Part shown: positions 45,964 to 54,231 of the stretch, piece after piece | Position numbering within the stretch: the first letter of the stretch is position 1 | Layout: each line of letters begins with the position of its first letter | Assembly (NCBI GenBank): GCA_964397305.1 | Contig: CAYNIP010000001.1 | Location: forward strand, 62,001-126,000 | Direction of reading: 5' to 3' | DNA: 64,000 nucleotides | Source: JAAUTY01 sp964397305 | GTDB lineage: Bacteria; Cyanobacteriota; Cyanobacteriia; Cyanobacteriales; Spirulinaceae | Program-made: the position numbers and the translations under genes | Notes under the pieces: model-generated | Databases searched by the model: none | Seen by the model: only the letters and a program-made list of their open reading frames with translations | Told to the model about the DNA's origin: nothing

Positions 45964-47196
45964 ATGGTTTCGGCCACTCAAGACCTGCTCACCTACCTGC
46001 GATCGCCCCAAGCCATCCGAGCCCGCTGCCACCGCCTGCTCGAGCTAGCCGACCAAGACCGGCTGCCCCACTTTCGCTGCCACCTCGAGCGCTTACCGGC
46101 CGTCGCCCGCTATGTGCTGGACGTGACCCGCGCCAACTACCCGACTCTGGACATCCCCTTTCACAGTCGCTGGCGTCACTTTGAGGTCGGCGGTGAGCCA
46201 CGGCTGGCCGAGCTCACCGCTGGGATGGCTGCCTGGGAGGCTCGCGATCGCGCTCGGGCCCAGTTTGACCTCGCGATCACCAGTGTGCTTCTGGATGCCG
46301 GCGCTGGTCCCCAGTGGCAGTATCAGGAAGCCGCAACCGGGAAAACCTACCGCCGCTCCGAAGGGCTCGCCGTCGCCAGCTTTCGCGCCTTTGCCGCTGG
46401 CCTCTTTTCCAGTCAGCCGGATCAGCCCTGGCGGGCCGATGCCGCCGGCCTCCAGGCCCTCACCGTTGACCGCTTGGCGACGGCCTTTCAGGTCAGCGGG
46501 ACCAATCCCTTAGTCGGCCTCGAGGGCCGGGTGCAACTCTTGCGGCGCTTGGGGCAAGCGGTGCAAGGTCCCTCGCCCCTCTTTCCCGGCGAGCGACCCG
46601 GGGGCCTCGTGGATTTCCTCGCGGCCCGGGGGCAAGGGGGAGCCCTCAGCGCGGTGGCGGTGCTAGAGGCGGTCCTAACCGGTTTTGGGGACATCTGGCC
46701 GGGGCGCTTGGCGATCGCGGGCGTCAACCTCGGGGATGTCTGGTTCCATTCAACCTTGGCGCAAATTCCCGACTGCACGGATGGCTACGTGCCCCTGCAC
46801 AAGCTCTCCCAGTGGCTCACCTATTCGCTCCTGGAGCCCTTGCAAAACCTGGGCTGGGCGATCGCCGACCTCGACCACCTGACCGGCTTGGCCGAGTATC
46901 GTAACGGCGGGCTCTGCCTGGATCTCGGCCTGCTGACCCTCAAAGACCCTGAGCAGGCCCACCCAACCCATGCCCCCAGTTCAGAGTTAATCGTCGAGTG
47001 GCGGGCCCTCACCGTCGCTCTCCTCGACCACGTGGCCGACTCCCTGCGCCAGACCCTAGGCCTGACCCCGGCCGCCTTGCCGCTGGTGAAAATTCTTCAG
47101 GGCGGCACTTGGGCGGCCGGTCGCCGCTTGGCCGCTGAGCGCCGCCCGGAGGGTCGGCCACCCTTGGCGATCGCCAGCGACGGCACAGTATTCTAG
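45964..47196 (+). CDS. DUF1688 (URC4/Urg3-like) family protein
   Basis: 410 residues. The N-terminus TYLRSPQAIRARCHRLLELA and HFRCHLERLPAVARYV and the block SRWRHFEVGG match DUF1688, the family of the fungal uracil-catabolism protein URC4/Urg3. The biochemical role is unknown; a link to pyrimidine metabolism is by family only. The ATG at 45964 is preferred over an extension that would overlap the rhomboid gene. Confidence 0.88.
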   Translation: MVSATQDLLTYLRSPQAIRARCHRLLELADQDRLPHFRCHLERLPAVARYVLDVTRANYPTLDIPFHSRWRHFEVGGEPRLAELTAGMAAWEARDRARAQFDLAITSVLLDAGAGPQWQYQEAATGKTYRRSEGLAVASFRAFAAGLFSSQPDQPWRADAAGLQALTVDRLATAFQVSGTNPLVGLEGRVQLLRRLGQAVQGPSPLFPGERPGGLVDFLAARGQGGALSAVAVLEAVLTGFGDIWPGRLAIAGVNLGDVWFHSTLAQIPDCTDGYVPLHKLSQWLTYSLLEPLQNLGWAIADLDHLTGLAEYRNGGLCLDLGLLTLKDPEQAHPTHAPSSELIVEWRALTVALLDHVADSLRQTLGLTPAALPLVKILQGGTWAAGRRLAAERRPEGRPPLAIASDGTVF

Positions 47197-47415
47197 AGAA
47201 CCCAGCTCGAATCTGTCTGACGAAATCCTCGCACCGCCGGGAGAGGGATTGAGGGGGAAGGCTGCCCAACGGAGAGCATGTTTGAGAAGTTTCCCAGAAT
47301 CGAGAGCTGATAGAGTTTCAGCCCTCGGTTCGCAATTCTCTGAAAGCCAACCCTCCCAAGGGCTTCAGCCGACTTTTCCAACATACGCTGAGATGCTCCT
47401 GCCACCCTCTTGCCC

Positions 47416-49827
47416 CTAACCCCGCAAATACACCACCGTTACCCCGGCGCCACCTTCGTTTTGGGGAGCGAGTTCAAAGCGAGCCACCTGGGGATGCGTG
47501 GTGAGAAACTCGTGAATGCCCTGACGGAGGCGGCCAGTGCCCTTGCCGTGGATGATCCAGAGGACCCCGGCCTCCGTCGCAGCATTGATCGCCTGCTCCA
47601 GATCCGCTTCTGCTTCCATCACCCGCGCTCCCCGGACATCGATGGTGTTGCGCTCGGTGCGGATCGCGGGGGGCTCTGCCGTCGTTTTGGGTTCCGAGGT
47701 GCGGGGAGGGCTCGTTTTGGCTTTCGGGGCCGCTTCGACCTTTTTCCCGTCCAGGGATTCGATGTCGGTCAAGGGCAGCGTCGTTTTCATCAGCCCAAAG
47801 CGCACTACGACTTCCTCGCTGCCTTCGGGCAAGGCGATCACTTCCGCCGTCTGGCCTAGACGCGGCAACCTGACCCGCTCGCCGATCTGGGGTTGGTAGC
47901 CGGGTTTGGGGGGGGGAGGCTGGCGGGGGGGCTGATAGCGATCGCCCAGCTCAGCCAAGGCCGCCGTCGCCTGCTGAGCCCGCTGGGCCTGCTTTGGCCC
48001 CTGTTGTAGCTCCCGGATCACTTGAGCGATCTCGCGCTTGGCCTCGGCGATCGCCGCTGCCACAGCCTGTTCCTGTTCCTGATGCAGTTCTCGTTCCCGG
48101 GCCTGCAAGTGAGCAGCCCGCGCGGCCACTTCCTGGTAGAACTGCTCCGCCTGGGCCAGCAGGGCGGCGGCTTCTTGGGCCTTGGCTTCTTGGGCCTGGC
48201 GCTGGGCCTCAAGGCCGGCGATCGCCGCGTTGACATCCGCCGATGTATCCCCCAGTTGCTGAGCAGCCGCCTCAATAATTGCCGCCGGCAGCCCCAAGCG
48301 CTGGGCGATCGCTAAGGCGTTGGAGCGGCCAGGAATCCCCCAGAGCAGCCGGTAGGTAGGCCCTAGGGACTGGTCATCAAACTCCACGGAGGCATTCTCA
48401 AAGCGCTCATCCTGGTACTTCAGGGCCTTGAGCTCGCCGTAGTGAGTCGTGGCCACCGTCAAGCGGGCCGCAGCCGCCAAGTGCTGCAACAGGGCCGTCG
48501 CCAGGGCACTGCCTTCGCTGGGGTCCGTTCCCGCGCCGACCTCATCCAGGAGCACGAGCGCATTGGCCGGGGAGGTGGCAGCGGCCAAGTTTGGCAACGT
48601 ATCCAGAATGCGACTGATGCGGCGGATGTGACCGGAGAAGGTAGAGAGGCTCTGCTGCAAGGATTGTTCATCGCCAATATCGGCCAGAACCGCTGCAAAC
48701 CAGGGCAGCTCCACCGGTTCTCGCGCGGGCACAAAGAGACCGGCCCGAGCCATCAGGGCCGCCAGTCCCAGGGTCTTCAAGGCCACGGTCTTGCCGCCGG
48801 TATTGGGTCCCGTGATCGCGATCACTCGCAAAGGGGGCGCGATTTGCACATCAATCGGCACGACGGCAGCCCCTTGTTCGTGTTGGTGTTGCCAAACCAG
48901 CAGCGGGTGGCGAAGTTGCCGCAGGACAATCGTTTCCGTCGCCGCAATGAAGCGGGGGGGATTAGCCGCCAGCCAGAGGCCATAGCGGGCCCGAGCCGTG
49001 GCCAAGTCCAGGGTTGTCGCCGCCGCTAGCAGGTGCTCGAGGTCGCTCTGCACCTCGGCGACACGCTCGCTCAGGGCCCGCAAGACTTGCTCGATCAGGC
49101 GTTGCTCTTGGCGCTGGAGTTGCCGCAACTGGTTGCCGCGATTGACAATGATCTGGGGCTCGATGTACAGGGTCGCGCCAGTGCTGGAGCTGTCATGAAC
49201 CAGGCCGGGGATCGCGTCCTTGCGGGCGGCTTTCACGGCGAGGACAAAGCGATCGCCGCGCTGGCCGATGGTCGGTTGCTGAATGGCATTGCTCTGGCGC
49301 TGGATCAAGTCTTGGAGGGTTTTCACGATCTGATCCCGCACCTGCTTCAGGTGGCGGCGCAGGTCGGCCAGCTCGACACTGGCGCGATCGCTCACGTCGC
49401 CTCGCTCATCGATGCAGCGATGGATCTCCTGCTCCAGTTCCGGATAGGTGCGAAGCGTGGCCACGATCGCGGCGAGGGCCGGCACCTCTTCCTCCCGTTC
49501 GTCGATGCTGCGACGGAGGCGGCGCATTCCCGCGAGGGTGGTGGCGATCGCCAACAACTCCCCCCCCGAAAGCATCCCCCCCAAACCAGCCCGCTCAAGG
49601 GCCTCGCCAATGTCCTGGATACCCTCAAAAACCAGGCCCTGGTTCAGGCTGCTCTCGAGTAAGTAGGCATCCTGGGTCTGGGCCAGGAGTTGCTCGCTGG
49701 TGGGGCGATCGCCGGCGGGCTGGAGCTGGCGGGCGGCGATCGCCCCCAGCTTCGTGGCCGCAAAGGTGGCGAGGTGCTGGCAGAGGCGCGACCATTCCAA
49801 GAGGTCGAGGGTTTCGGCGTGGATCAA
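47416..49827 (-). CDS. mutS2: Endonuclease MutS2
   Basis: 803 residues. The core domain is followed by the MutS ATPase (Walker A ITGPNTGGKTVALKTLG, near residue 336; LLDEVGAGTDP; ATTHYGELK), a coiled region, and the C-terminal Smr nuclease domain (IDVRGARVMEAE, IIHGKGTGRLRQGI). MutS2 acts on recombination intermediates or stalled ribosomes, and not in mismatch repair. It lacks the MutS mismatch domain, as expected. Confidence 0.97.
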   Translation of the reverse strand: MIHAETLDLLEWSRLCQHLATFAATKLGAIAARQLQPAGDRPTSEQLLAQTQDAYLLESSLNQGLVFEGIQDIGEALERAGLGGMLSGGELLAIATTLAGMRRLRRSIDEREEEVPALAAIVATLRTYPELEQEIHRCIDERGDVSDRASVELADLRRHLKQVRDQIVKTLQDLIQRQSNAIQQPTIGQRGDRFVLAVKAARKDAIPGLVHDSSSTGATLYIEPQIIVNRGNQLRQLQRQEQRLIEQVLRALSERVAEVQSDLEHLLAAATTLDLATARARYGLWLAANPPRFIAATETIVLRQLRHPLLVWQHQHEQGAAVVPIDVQIAPPLRVIAITGPNTGGKTVALKTLGLAALMARAGLFVPAREPVELPWFAAVLADIGDEQSLQQSLSTFSGHIRRISRILDTLPNLAAATSPANALVLLDEVGAGTDPSEGSALATALLQHLAAAARLTVATTHYGELKALKYQDERFENASVEFDDQSLGPTYRLLWGIPGRSNALAIAQRLGLPAAIIEAAAQQLGDTSADVNAAIAGLEAQRQAQEAKAQEAAALLAQAEQFYQEVAARAAHLQARERELHQEQEQAVAAAIAEAKREIAQVIRELQQGPKQAQRAQQATAALAELGDRYQPPRQPPPPKPGYQPQIGERVRLPRLGQTAEVIALPEGSEEVVVRFGLMKTTLPLTDIESLDGKKVEAAPKAKTSPPRTSEPKTTAEPPAIRTERNTIDVRGARVMEAEADLEQAINAATEAGVLWIIHGKGTGRLRQGIHEFLTTHPQVARFELAPQNEGGAGVTVVYLRG

Positions 49828-50137
49828 AATGCGTGCGGCTGGTGTGGGTTCCCTGCTTTCCCATTATTGAACATCGCCGCCGAATTGGTAGGGGCGAGAA
49901 GCGTTCGAGGACTGAGACGAAATCCTCGAACCAAACCCCTGCGAGGGAAAGCTCCCCTCTCCAGCTCCCCATCACCGGATGAGAGCCAATGTAGTTGGGC
50001 TTTGGCCCCGCTGGGGCCGGTGGGCGGGAGCGCTGAAGCGCAACTACGGGGCTCCCCAGGGGGCGCGCCTAGGAGTCGATGGCGTTGGGCTGGAGTCAAA
50101 ATCCGGTTTTCAACCACCCCCTGAGCTTGAGGATTCC
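49828..50137. other. Intergenic region with hairpin and REP-like palindrome
   Basis: 310 bases without a gene. It contains a perfect stem TTCGAGGA-N11-TCCTCGAA (49904-49930) and REP copy 2 (49991-50047). Confidence 0.6.
49991..50047 (-). repeat. 57-bp palindromic REP-like element (copy 2)
   Basis: GTAGTTGGGCTTTGGCCCC at one end and GCTGAAGCGCAACTAC at the other, the reverse complement arrangement of the copy at 36816-36872, same length. It lies downstream of nirA and upstream of mutS2. Confidence 0.85.
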
Positions 50138-51679
50138 CTAGGGCTCAGGCCGGACTCGGGCGCCGAAGCGCTCCAGGAGCAGTTGCTTCAGGGTTGCCGG
50201 GAGGTCATCACAGACCAACCCCTTCTCCTGGCAGGTTCCTAACTGGGCTTCCTTGCCCACTTTGCCCCCTAGATAAAGATCAACCCCCTCCACGGTCTTG
50301 CCGTCACGGCGCACCTTCGTTCCCATCAGGCCGATGTCCGCTACTTGGGGCTGGCCACAGGAATTGGGGCAGCCCGTCCAGTGAATCCGCACCCGCTCCG
50401 GAACCTCCAGTTCCGCGTCCAGTTGGCGGGCGATCGCCAGGGCCCGCTCCTTGGTCTCCACCAGGGCGAAGTTACAAAACTTAGACCCGGTGCAGGAAAC
50501 GAGCGATCGCACCAAAGGCGACGGGTTCACACTGAACTCTTGCAACAACGGCTCCGCCAGCAAGAGGTCCAGATTCGCAGCCGCCACATGGGGGATCAAG
50601 ACATTCTGCTCCACCGTCAGGCGCAACTCACCGCCACCATAAACCTCAGCGAGCCGCGCCAACTCCAGCATGGCATCCCCCGACAGGCGACCCACCGGCA
50701 CATGGAGACCAACCAAGTGATAGCCCGCCTGCTGCTGCGGGTGTATCCCCAGCCAATCCCGTTTCTCCCAGTCGATCTCATCCTTGGGCGCGGCCGACGC
50801 TAGGGGCCGACCGTAGACCCGCTCCACCTCCTGGCGAAAGCGCTCCAGTCCCCATTCATCGATCAGCCACATCAGGCGCGACTTCTGGCGATTGACCCGG
50901 GAACCATGGTCCCGGAACACCGTGAGAATCGCGCAAGCCAGTTCAACCACCGCCGCATCCGGCGTTACCCAAGCATTGAGAGACACGGCGGCTTCGCAGC
51001 GCTTGGCAGAGAAGAAGCCCCCCACTAACACATTGAAGCCCAGCACTCCCTCACGATAGGCAGGGACAAAGGCAATGTCGTTGATTTCAGCATGAACGGC
51101 ATTATCGCGTCCCCCTTCGACCGCGATATTGAACTTACGGGGCAAGTTGGTAAAGGCCGGATTGCCCTGACCCGAGTGGGTGATTGCGTCTTGCAGTTGC
51201 TGCACCAAGGGGCGCGTGTCGATCAGCTCATCGGCGTCCAGGCCAGCCACGGGCGACCCGGTGATATTTCGCACATTGTCCATGCCCGACTGGATGGAAG
51301 TGAGGCCGACGCTGTGGAGCTGATGGAAAATATCGGGAATGTCTTCGAGCCGCACGCCGCGCAATTGCAAATTCTGGCGGGTGGTGATGTCGGCACTGCC
51401 ATCATCGCCGTAGCGCTGCACGATCTCCCCCAGGACGCGCATTTGGGCGCCGGTGAGGAGGCCGTTGGGGGTGCGGAGCCGCAGCATGAACTTCCCCGGC
51501 GTGACCGGGCGGTAGAAAATGCCCAGCCACTTGAGGCGTTGTTCGAGATCCGTCTTGTCCACGGCTTCCCAGCCGATGCGTGCAAAATGTTCGAGTTCAT
51601 CCTTAACCGCAAGGCCGTCCTTTGCGGCTTTGAATTGTTCAAACTTGTTCAGTTTGACCGAAGGAGCTGTACCAACCAT
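50138..51679 (-). CDS. nirA: Ferredoxin-nitrite reductase
   Basis: 513 residues. The siroheme/4Fe-4S cysteines are visible in SCTGSKFCNFALVETK and WTGCPNSCGQPQVADIG near the C-terminal third. It reduces nitrite to ammonium with electrons from ferredoxin in the cytoplasm. The ALVETK sequence after the first Cys pair is typical of NirA over sulfite reductase. The ATG at 51679 begins MVGTAPSVKLNKFEQFK as in homologues; the frame is open 51 codons further up but not conserved. No other nitrate-assimilation gene is adjacent. Confidence 0.95.
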   Translation of the reverse strand: MVGTAPSVKLNKFEQFKAAKDGLAVKDELEHFARIGWEAVDKTDLEQRLKWLGIFYRPVTPGKFMLRLRTPNGLLTGAQMRVLGEIVQRYGDDGSADITTRQNLQLRGVRLEDIPDIFHQLHSVGLTSIQSGMDNVRNITGSPVAGLDADELIDTRPLVQQLQDAITHSGQGNPAFTNLPRKFNIAVEGGRDNAVHAEINDIAFVPAYREGVLGFNVLVGGFFSAKRCEAAVSLNAWVTPDAAVVELACAILTVFRDHGSRVNRQKSRLMWLIDEWGLERFRQEVERVYGRPLASAAPKDEIDWEKRDWLGIHPQQQAGYHLVGLHVPVGRLSGDAMLELARLAEVYGGGELRLTVEQNVLIPHVAAANLDLLLAEPLLQEFSVNPSPLVRSLVSCTGSKFCNFALVETKERALAIARQLDAELEVPERVRIHWTGCPNSCGQPQVADIGLMGTKVRRDGKTVEGVDLYLGGKVGKEAQLGTCQEKGLVCDDLPATLKQLLLERFGARVRPEP

Positions 51680-51847
51680 AGATTTTAAGCATGAGGGTGT
51701 CTGTAGAAGAGGCCGGGGGAGGAGCGAGGGGAACCTTGGACTCCCAACCCACTCACGCTCGGCTCCCAACTTTGAGCCAGGGGGGGCTGCCGTGGCGCTG
51801 CGTGGTCTCAGCCTAGGCGATGGGTCCAGCAAGGATTAGTAGCTTTA

Positions 51848-51906
51848 GTAACATTCCTGTCGCTGTTATGCAGAAAGCGGTTTTTTAATACTTGCCTTTT
51901 GCATAA
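51848..51906 (-). promoter_or_regulatory. Candidate nitrogen-control region upstream of nirA
   Basis: TTATGCA (51866-51872) and TGCATAA (51900-51906) form a perfect inverted repeat. GTA-N8-GTC (51848-51861) is one base off an NtcA box. They lie about 170-230 bases before the nirA start. Positioning relative to a -10 is not convincing, so NtcA/NtcB control is only suggested. Confidence 0.35.
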
Positions 51907-51985
51907 TCTCGTTCCCCCACGGGAGCCCCCACCACTCCCCGGCCCGGTGTAAGGTGACAGTACGGCGATTGCAGTGGGAGTCAGG

Positions 51986-52411
51986 ATGGAGCGCGGTTTA
52001 CTGTGGCTACCCTTGTTGGGAGTCTTCTTCGGGTTGGCATGGGCCGGGTGGCGGGAGTACCAAAAGGTCGCCGCCTATGAGACCTGGGCCCAGGACTTCG
52101 AGCGCGCCAAGTATGACATCTATGCGGTCCTTGGCCAGCGGGGGGCTGAACTCACTTGGGGCCGGCCCGCTTTGGGGCAGCCGGTGGCCTTGCAGAGCTT
52201 TTCGCTGCTGGTGGTGGCGGAGATTCGGCTGTTGGTCAATGGTCAGCCGGTCACGCCGGAAGCGTTGCCGACCCAGGGCAAGAGTGCCCTGGAGTTTGCC
52301 TTCAATGATGGGCGATCGCCCGTTCAAGTCCCGTTTACAGATCCCCAGTTGGCCGCCCAGTGGGCGATCGCCCTCACGACTCTACGGCAGGCTTACCAAC
52401 ATAACCACTAA
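51986..52411 (+). CDS. Small membrane-anchored protein of unknown function
   Basis: 141 residues with one N-terminal hydrophobic segment (LLWLPLLGVFFGLAWAG), then a soluble domain with a helix AYETWAQDFERAKYDIYAVL and beta-rich remainder. No recognised family. The ATG at 51986 follows a GGGAG stretch by about 7 bases; an in-frame GTG at 51974 would add four residues. A strong hairpin follows its stop. Confidence 0.65.
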   Translation: MERGLLWLPLLGVFFGLAWAGWREYQKVAAYETWAQDFERAKYDIYAVLGQRGAELTWGRPALGQPVALQSFSLLVVAEIRLLVNGQPVTPEALPTQGKSALEFAFNDGRSPVQVPFTDPQLAAQWAIALTTLRQAYQHNH

Positions 52412-52413
52412 AA

Positions 52414-52448
52414 CCAAACCCCAGCTCCTGGGAGAAACTGGGGTTTGG
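52414..52448. terminator. Perfect 11-bp hairpin between convergent genes
   Basis: CCAAACCCCAG-N13-CTGGGGTTTGG, starting three bases after the stop of the upstream gene and 50 bases before the end of the convergent gene. It could terminate both. No T-run. Confidence 0.7.
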
Positions 52449-52499
52449 GGCGATTCACTTCAGCTTCGCCTTTGCGCTGGGCTGAGGACCGGTCCTGGG

Positions 52500-52844
52500 C
52501 TAATCCTCGAGGATGTAGGTGTCCATTTCGCAGAGATCCACACCCCGGGCATCGCTCTCGGTGCCATCGTTAAACACCGCCAGGATGTCGTAGCTACAGG
52601 TCGCGAGGCCGTCAGCAATGATCACGTCCGTCGCGTAACCAGGGAGCAGTACTTCACTCAGAATATCCTCCTCCCAGTCGCCGGAGGTTGTCGGAGCCAC
52701 GTAGAGTTCCACCAACGACGTACTGGCATTGTTCACTAGCGTGAAGATCAGGTCTTCAGCCCAGGCACGGCCAGCGGTGAGGCCGGCTAGGGGCAGGGCG
52801 ATCAGAGTCGAGACCAAAACACGATGCCAACGAGCATACTGCAT
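52500..52844 (-). CDS. Secreted small protein with a Cys pair
   Basis: 114 residues from ATG 52844. A signal peptide (LVSTLIALPLAGLTAGRAWA) is followed by a small beta-rich domain: FTLVNNASTSLVELYVAPTTS ... ATCSYDILAVFNDGTES ... GVDLCEM. This pattern recurs in small periplasmic proteins of unknown role in many bacteria; the two Cys may form a disulfide. Monocistronic, and convergent with the 51986 gene. Confidence 0.7.
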   Translation of the reverse strand: MQYARWHRVLVSTLIALPLAGLTAGRAWAEDLIFTLVNNASTSLVELYVAPTTSGDWEEDILSEVLLPGYATDVIIADGLATCSYDILAVFNDGTESDARGVDLCEMDTYILED

Positions 52845-52994
52845 CGCTGTTGAGCGCTCCTTTGGGGCGCGAGAGAGGGGATAACGACCTAGCTTAACGA
52901 GGGCGATCGCCAGCGTCAATATTTCTCTCGCTGGGGTTTGAATCAGGGATGCTGGCGGCGCTGGCCCTCGAGATGCATCCCTGCCAGCTCGGAT

Positions 52995-53996
52995 TCAGTG
53001 AGCCGCAACCTGGTTCGCGCAAGGGCGATCGCCGCCAAAATCGCTGAGGTTACGAATGGTCGTCGTGGCGATCGCCTCCAAGGCATTACGGGTAAAAAAG
53101 GCCTGGTGGGCCGTGATCACCACATTGGGAAATGATTGCAACAGTTGGAAGGTCTCGTCGTGAATGATCGTATCCGACCAATCCTCAAAAAAGAGGTCTT
53201 CTTCTTCCTCATAAACATCCGTACCAAAGTAGCCCACTTGACCAGATTTCAGCGCATCAATCACCGCCCGGGTGTCGATCAGACCGCCGCGACTGGTGTT
53301 GATAAGCATCGCCCCCGGCTTCAACTGCGCCAGGGTATCCGGATTGATCAAGTGGTGGGTCGCTGGCAACAGGGGACAGTGGAGCGAGACAATATCGGAC
53401 TGTCCCAAGAGTTCCGGCAGAGCAACATAGCGGGCTCCTAGCTCAAGACAGGTAGGATTCTCGCGCACGTCGTAGGCAAGAATCTGGCAGCCAAACCCGC
53501 GCATAATCTGCATGAAGCATTCACCGATCTTGCCAGTTCCCACCACACCAACCGTACTCCCGTGGAGGTCGAAGCCGAGAAGACCGTTGAGGGCAAAGTT
53601 ATCATCGCGGACACGATTGTAGGCACGATAGAGTTTGCGGTTGAGCATCAGGATCAAGCCCACGGCGTGCTCGGCCACGGCATAGGGAGAGTAGGCGGGC
53701 ACGCGAGCGATGGTGAGTCCTAGGTCCGCCGCCGCCGTCAAATCAACGTGGTTGAACCCGGCTGAGCGCAGGGCGATGTAGCGGGTTCCTTGGTGGGCGA
53801 TCGCCACCAATGTCTCCCGATCCAGGCGGTCATTGATAAACGCACACACGGCGGGGAAGCCCGCCGCCAGCGTTGCCGTCACGGCGGTCAAGCGCGGCTC
53901 AAAAAAGACCAGTTCATGGGGCTCGCCAACCGCTTGATTGGCCGCTAGGAGAAACTGACGATCGTAGGGTTTCGTGCTGAAAATCGCGACTTTCAT
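52995..53996 (-). CDS. D-lactate dehydrogenase-like 2-hydroxyacid dehydrogenase
   Basis: 333 residues. NAD-binding motif GVVGTGKIGECF (near residue 150), the catalytic Arg in NTSRGGLID, Glu in DVYEEEEDLFFED and His in ITAHQAFFT. The start MKVAIFSTKPYDRQFL and the EEEEDLFFED loop are characteristic of D-lactate dehydrogenases (LdhA type). It interconverts pyruvate and D-lactate with NAD(H) or NADP(H). Confidence 0.93.
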   Translation of the reverse strand: MKVAIFSTKPYDRQFLLAANQAVGEPHELVFFEPRLTAVTATLAAGFPAVCAFINDRLDRETLVAIAHQGTRYIALRSAGFNHVDLTAAADLGLTIARVPAYSPYAVAEHAVGLILMLNRKLYRAYNRVRDDNFALNGLLGFDLHGSTVGVVGTGKIGECFMQIMRGFGCQILAYDVRENPTCLELGARYVALPELLGQSDIVSLHCPLLPATHHLINPDTLAQLKPGAMLINTSRGGLIDTRAVIDALKSGQVGYFGTDVYEEEEDLFFEDWSDTIIHDETFQLLQSFPNVVITAHQAFFTRNALEAIATTTIRNLSDFGGDRPCANQVAAH

Positions 53997-54164
53997 AGGA
54001 TTCGCCGGTTGCCGTTGGGTGAGCAGAGGCCAACCAAACTATAGCGAATCGGGGAATCGCGGGGCGGGGTGATGGAAAAGCCAATACCGTTTCACGGCGG
54101 CGGGGGCCCGCCAGTTTAGAGAATCTGAAGCTTCCTACTGCGCCAAAATACCGTATGCTACCAG

Positions 54165-54170
54165 TATAAT
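54165..54170 (+). promoter_or_regulatory. Candidate -10 box for the HTH-TIR-AAA gene
   Basis: A perfect TATAAT at 54165-54170, 62 bases before the ATG, with no convincing -35. It is in an AT-rich dip of the divergent region with the dehydrogenase gene. Confidence 0.4.
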
Positions 54171-54231
54171 TACGCATTCTCCGAGCAGCGCTGATCGTCC
54201 TTGCCGCTCTTGGGCTGCCAATTGTAGATTC

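Noticed and set aside
51954..52739. 261-residue plus-strand frame overlapping 51986-52411
   Set aside because: Its product lacks any family features and reads antisense through the secreted protein gene; the 141-residue frame has a membrane anchor and better start.
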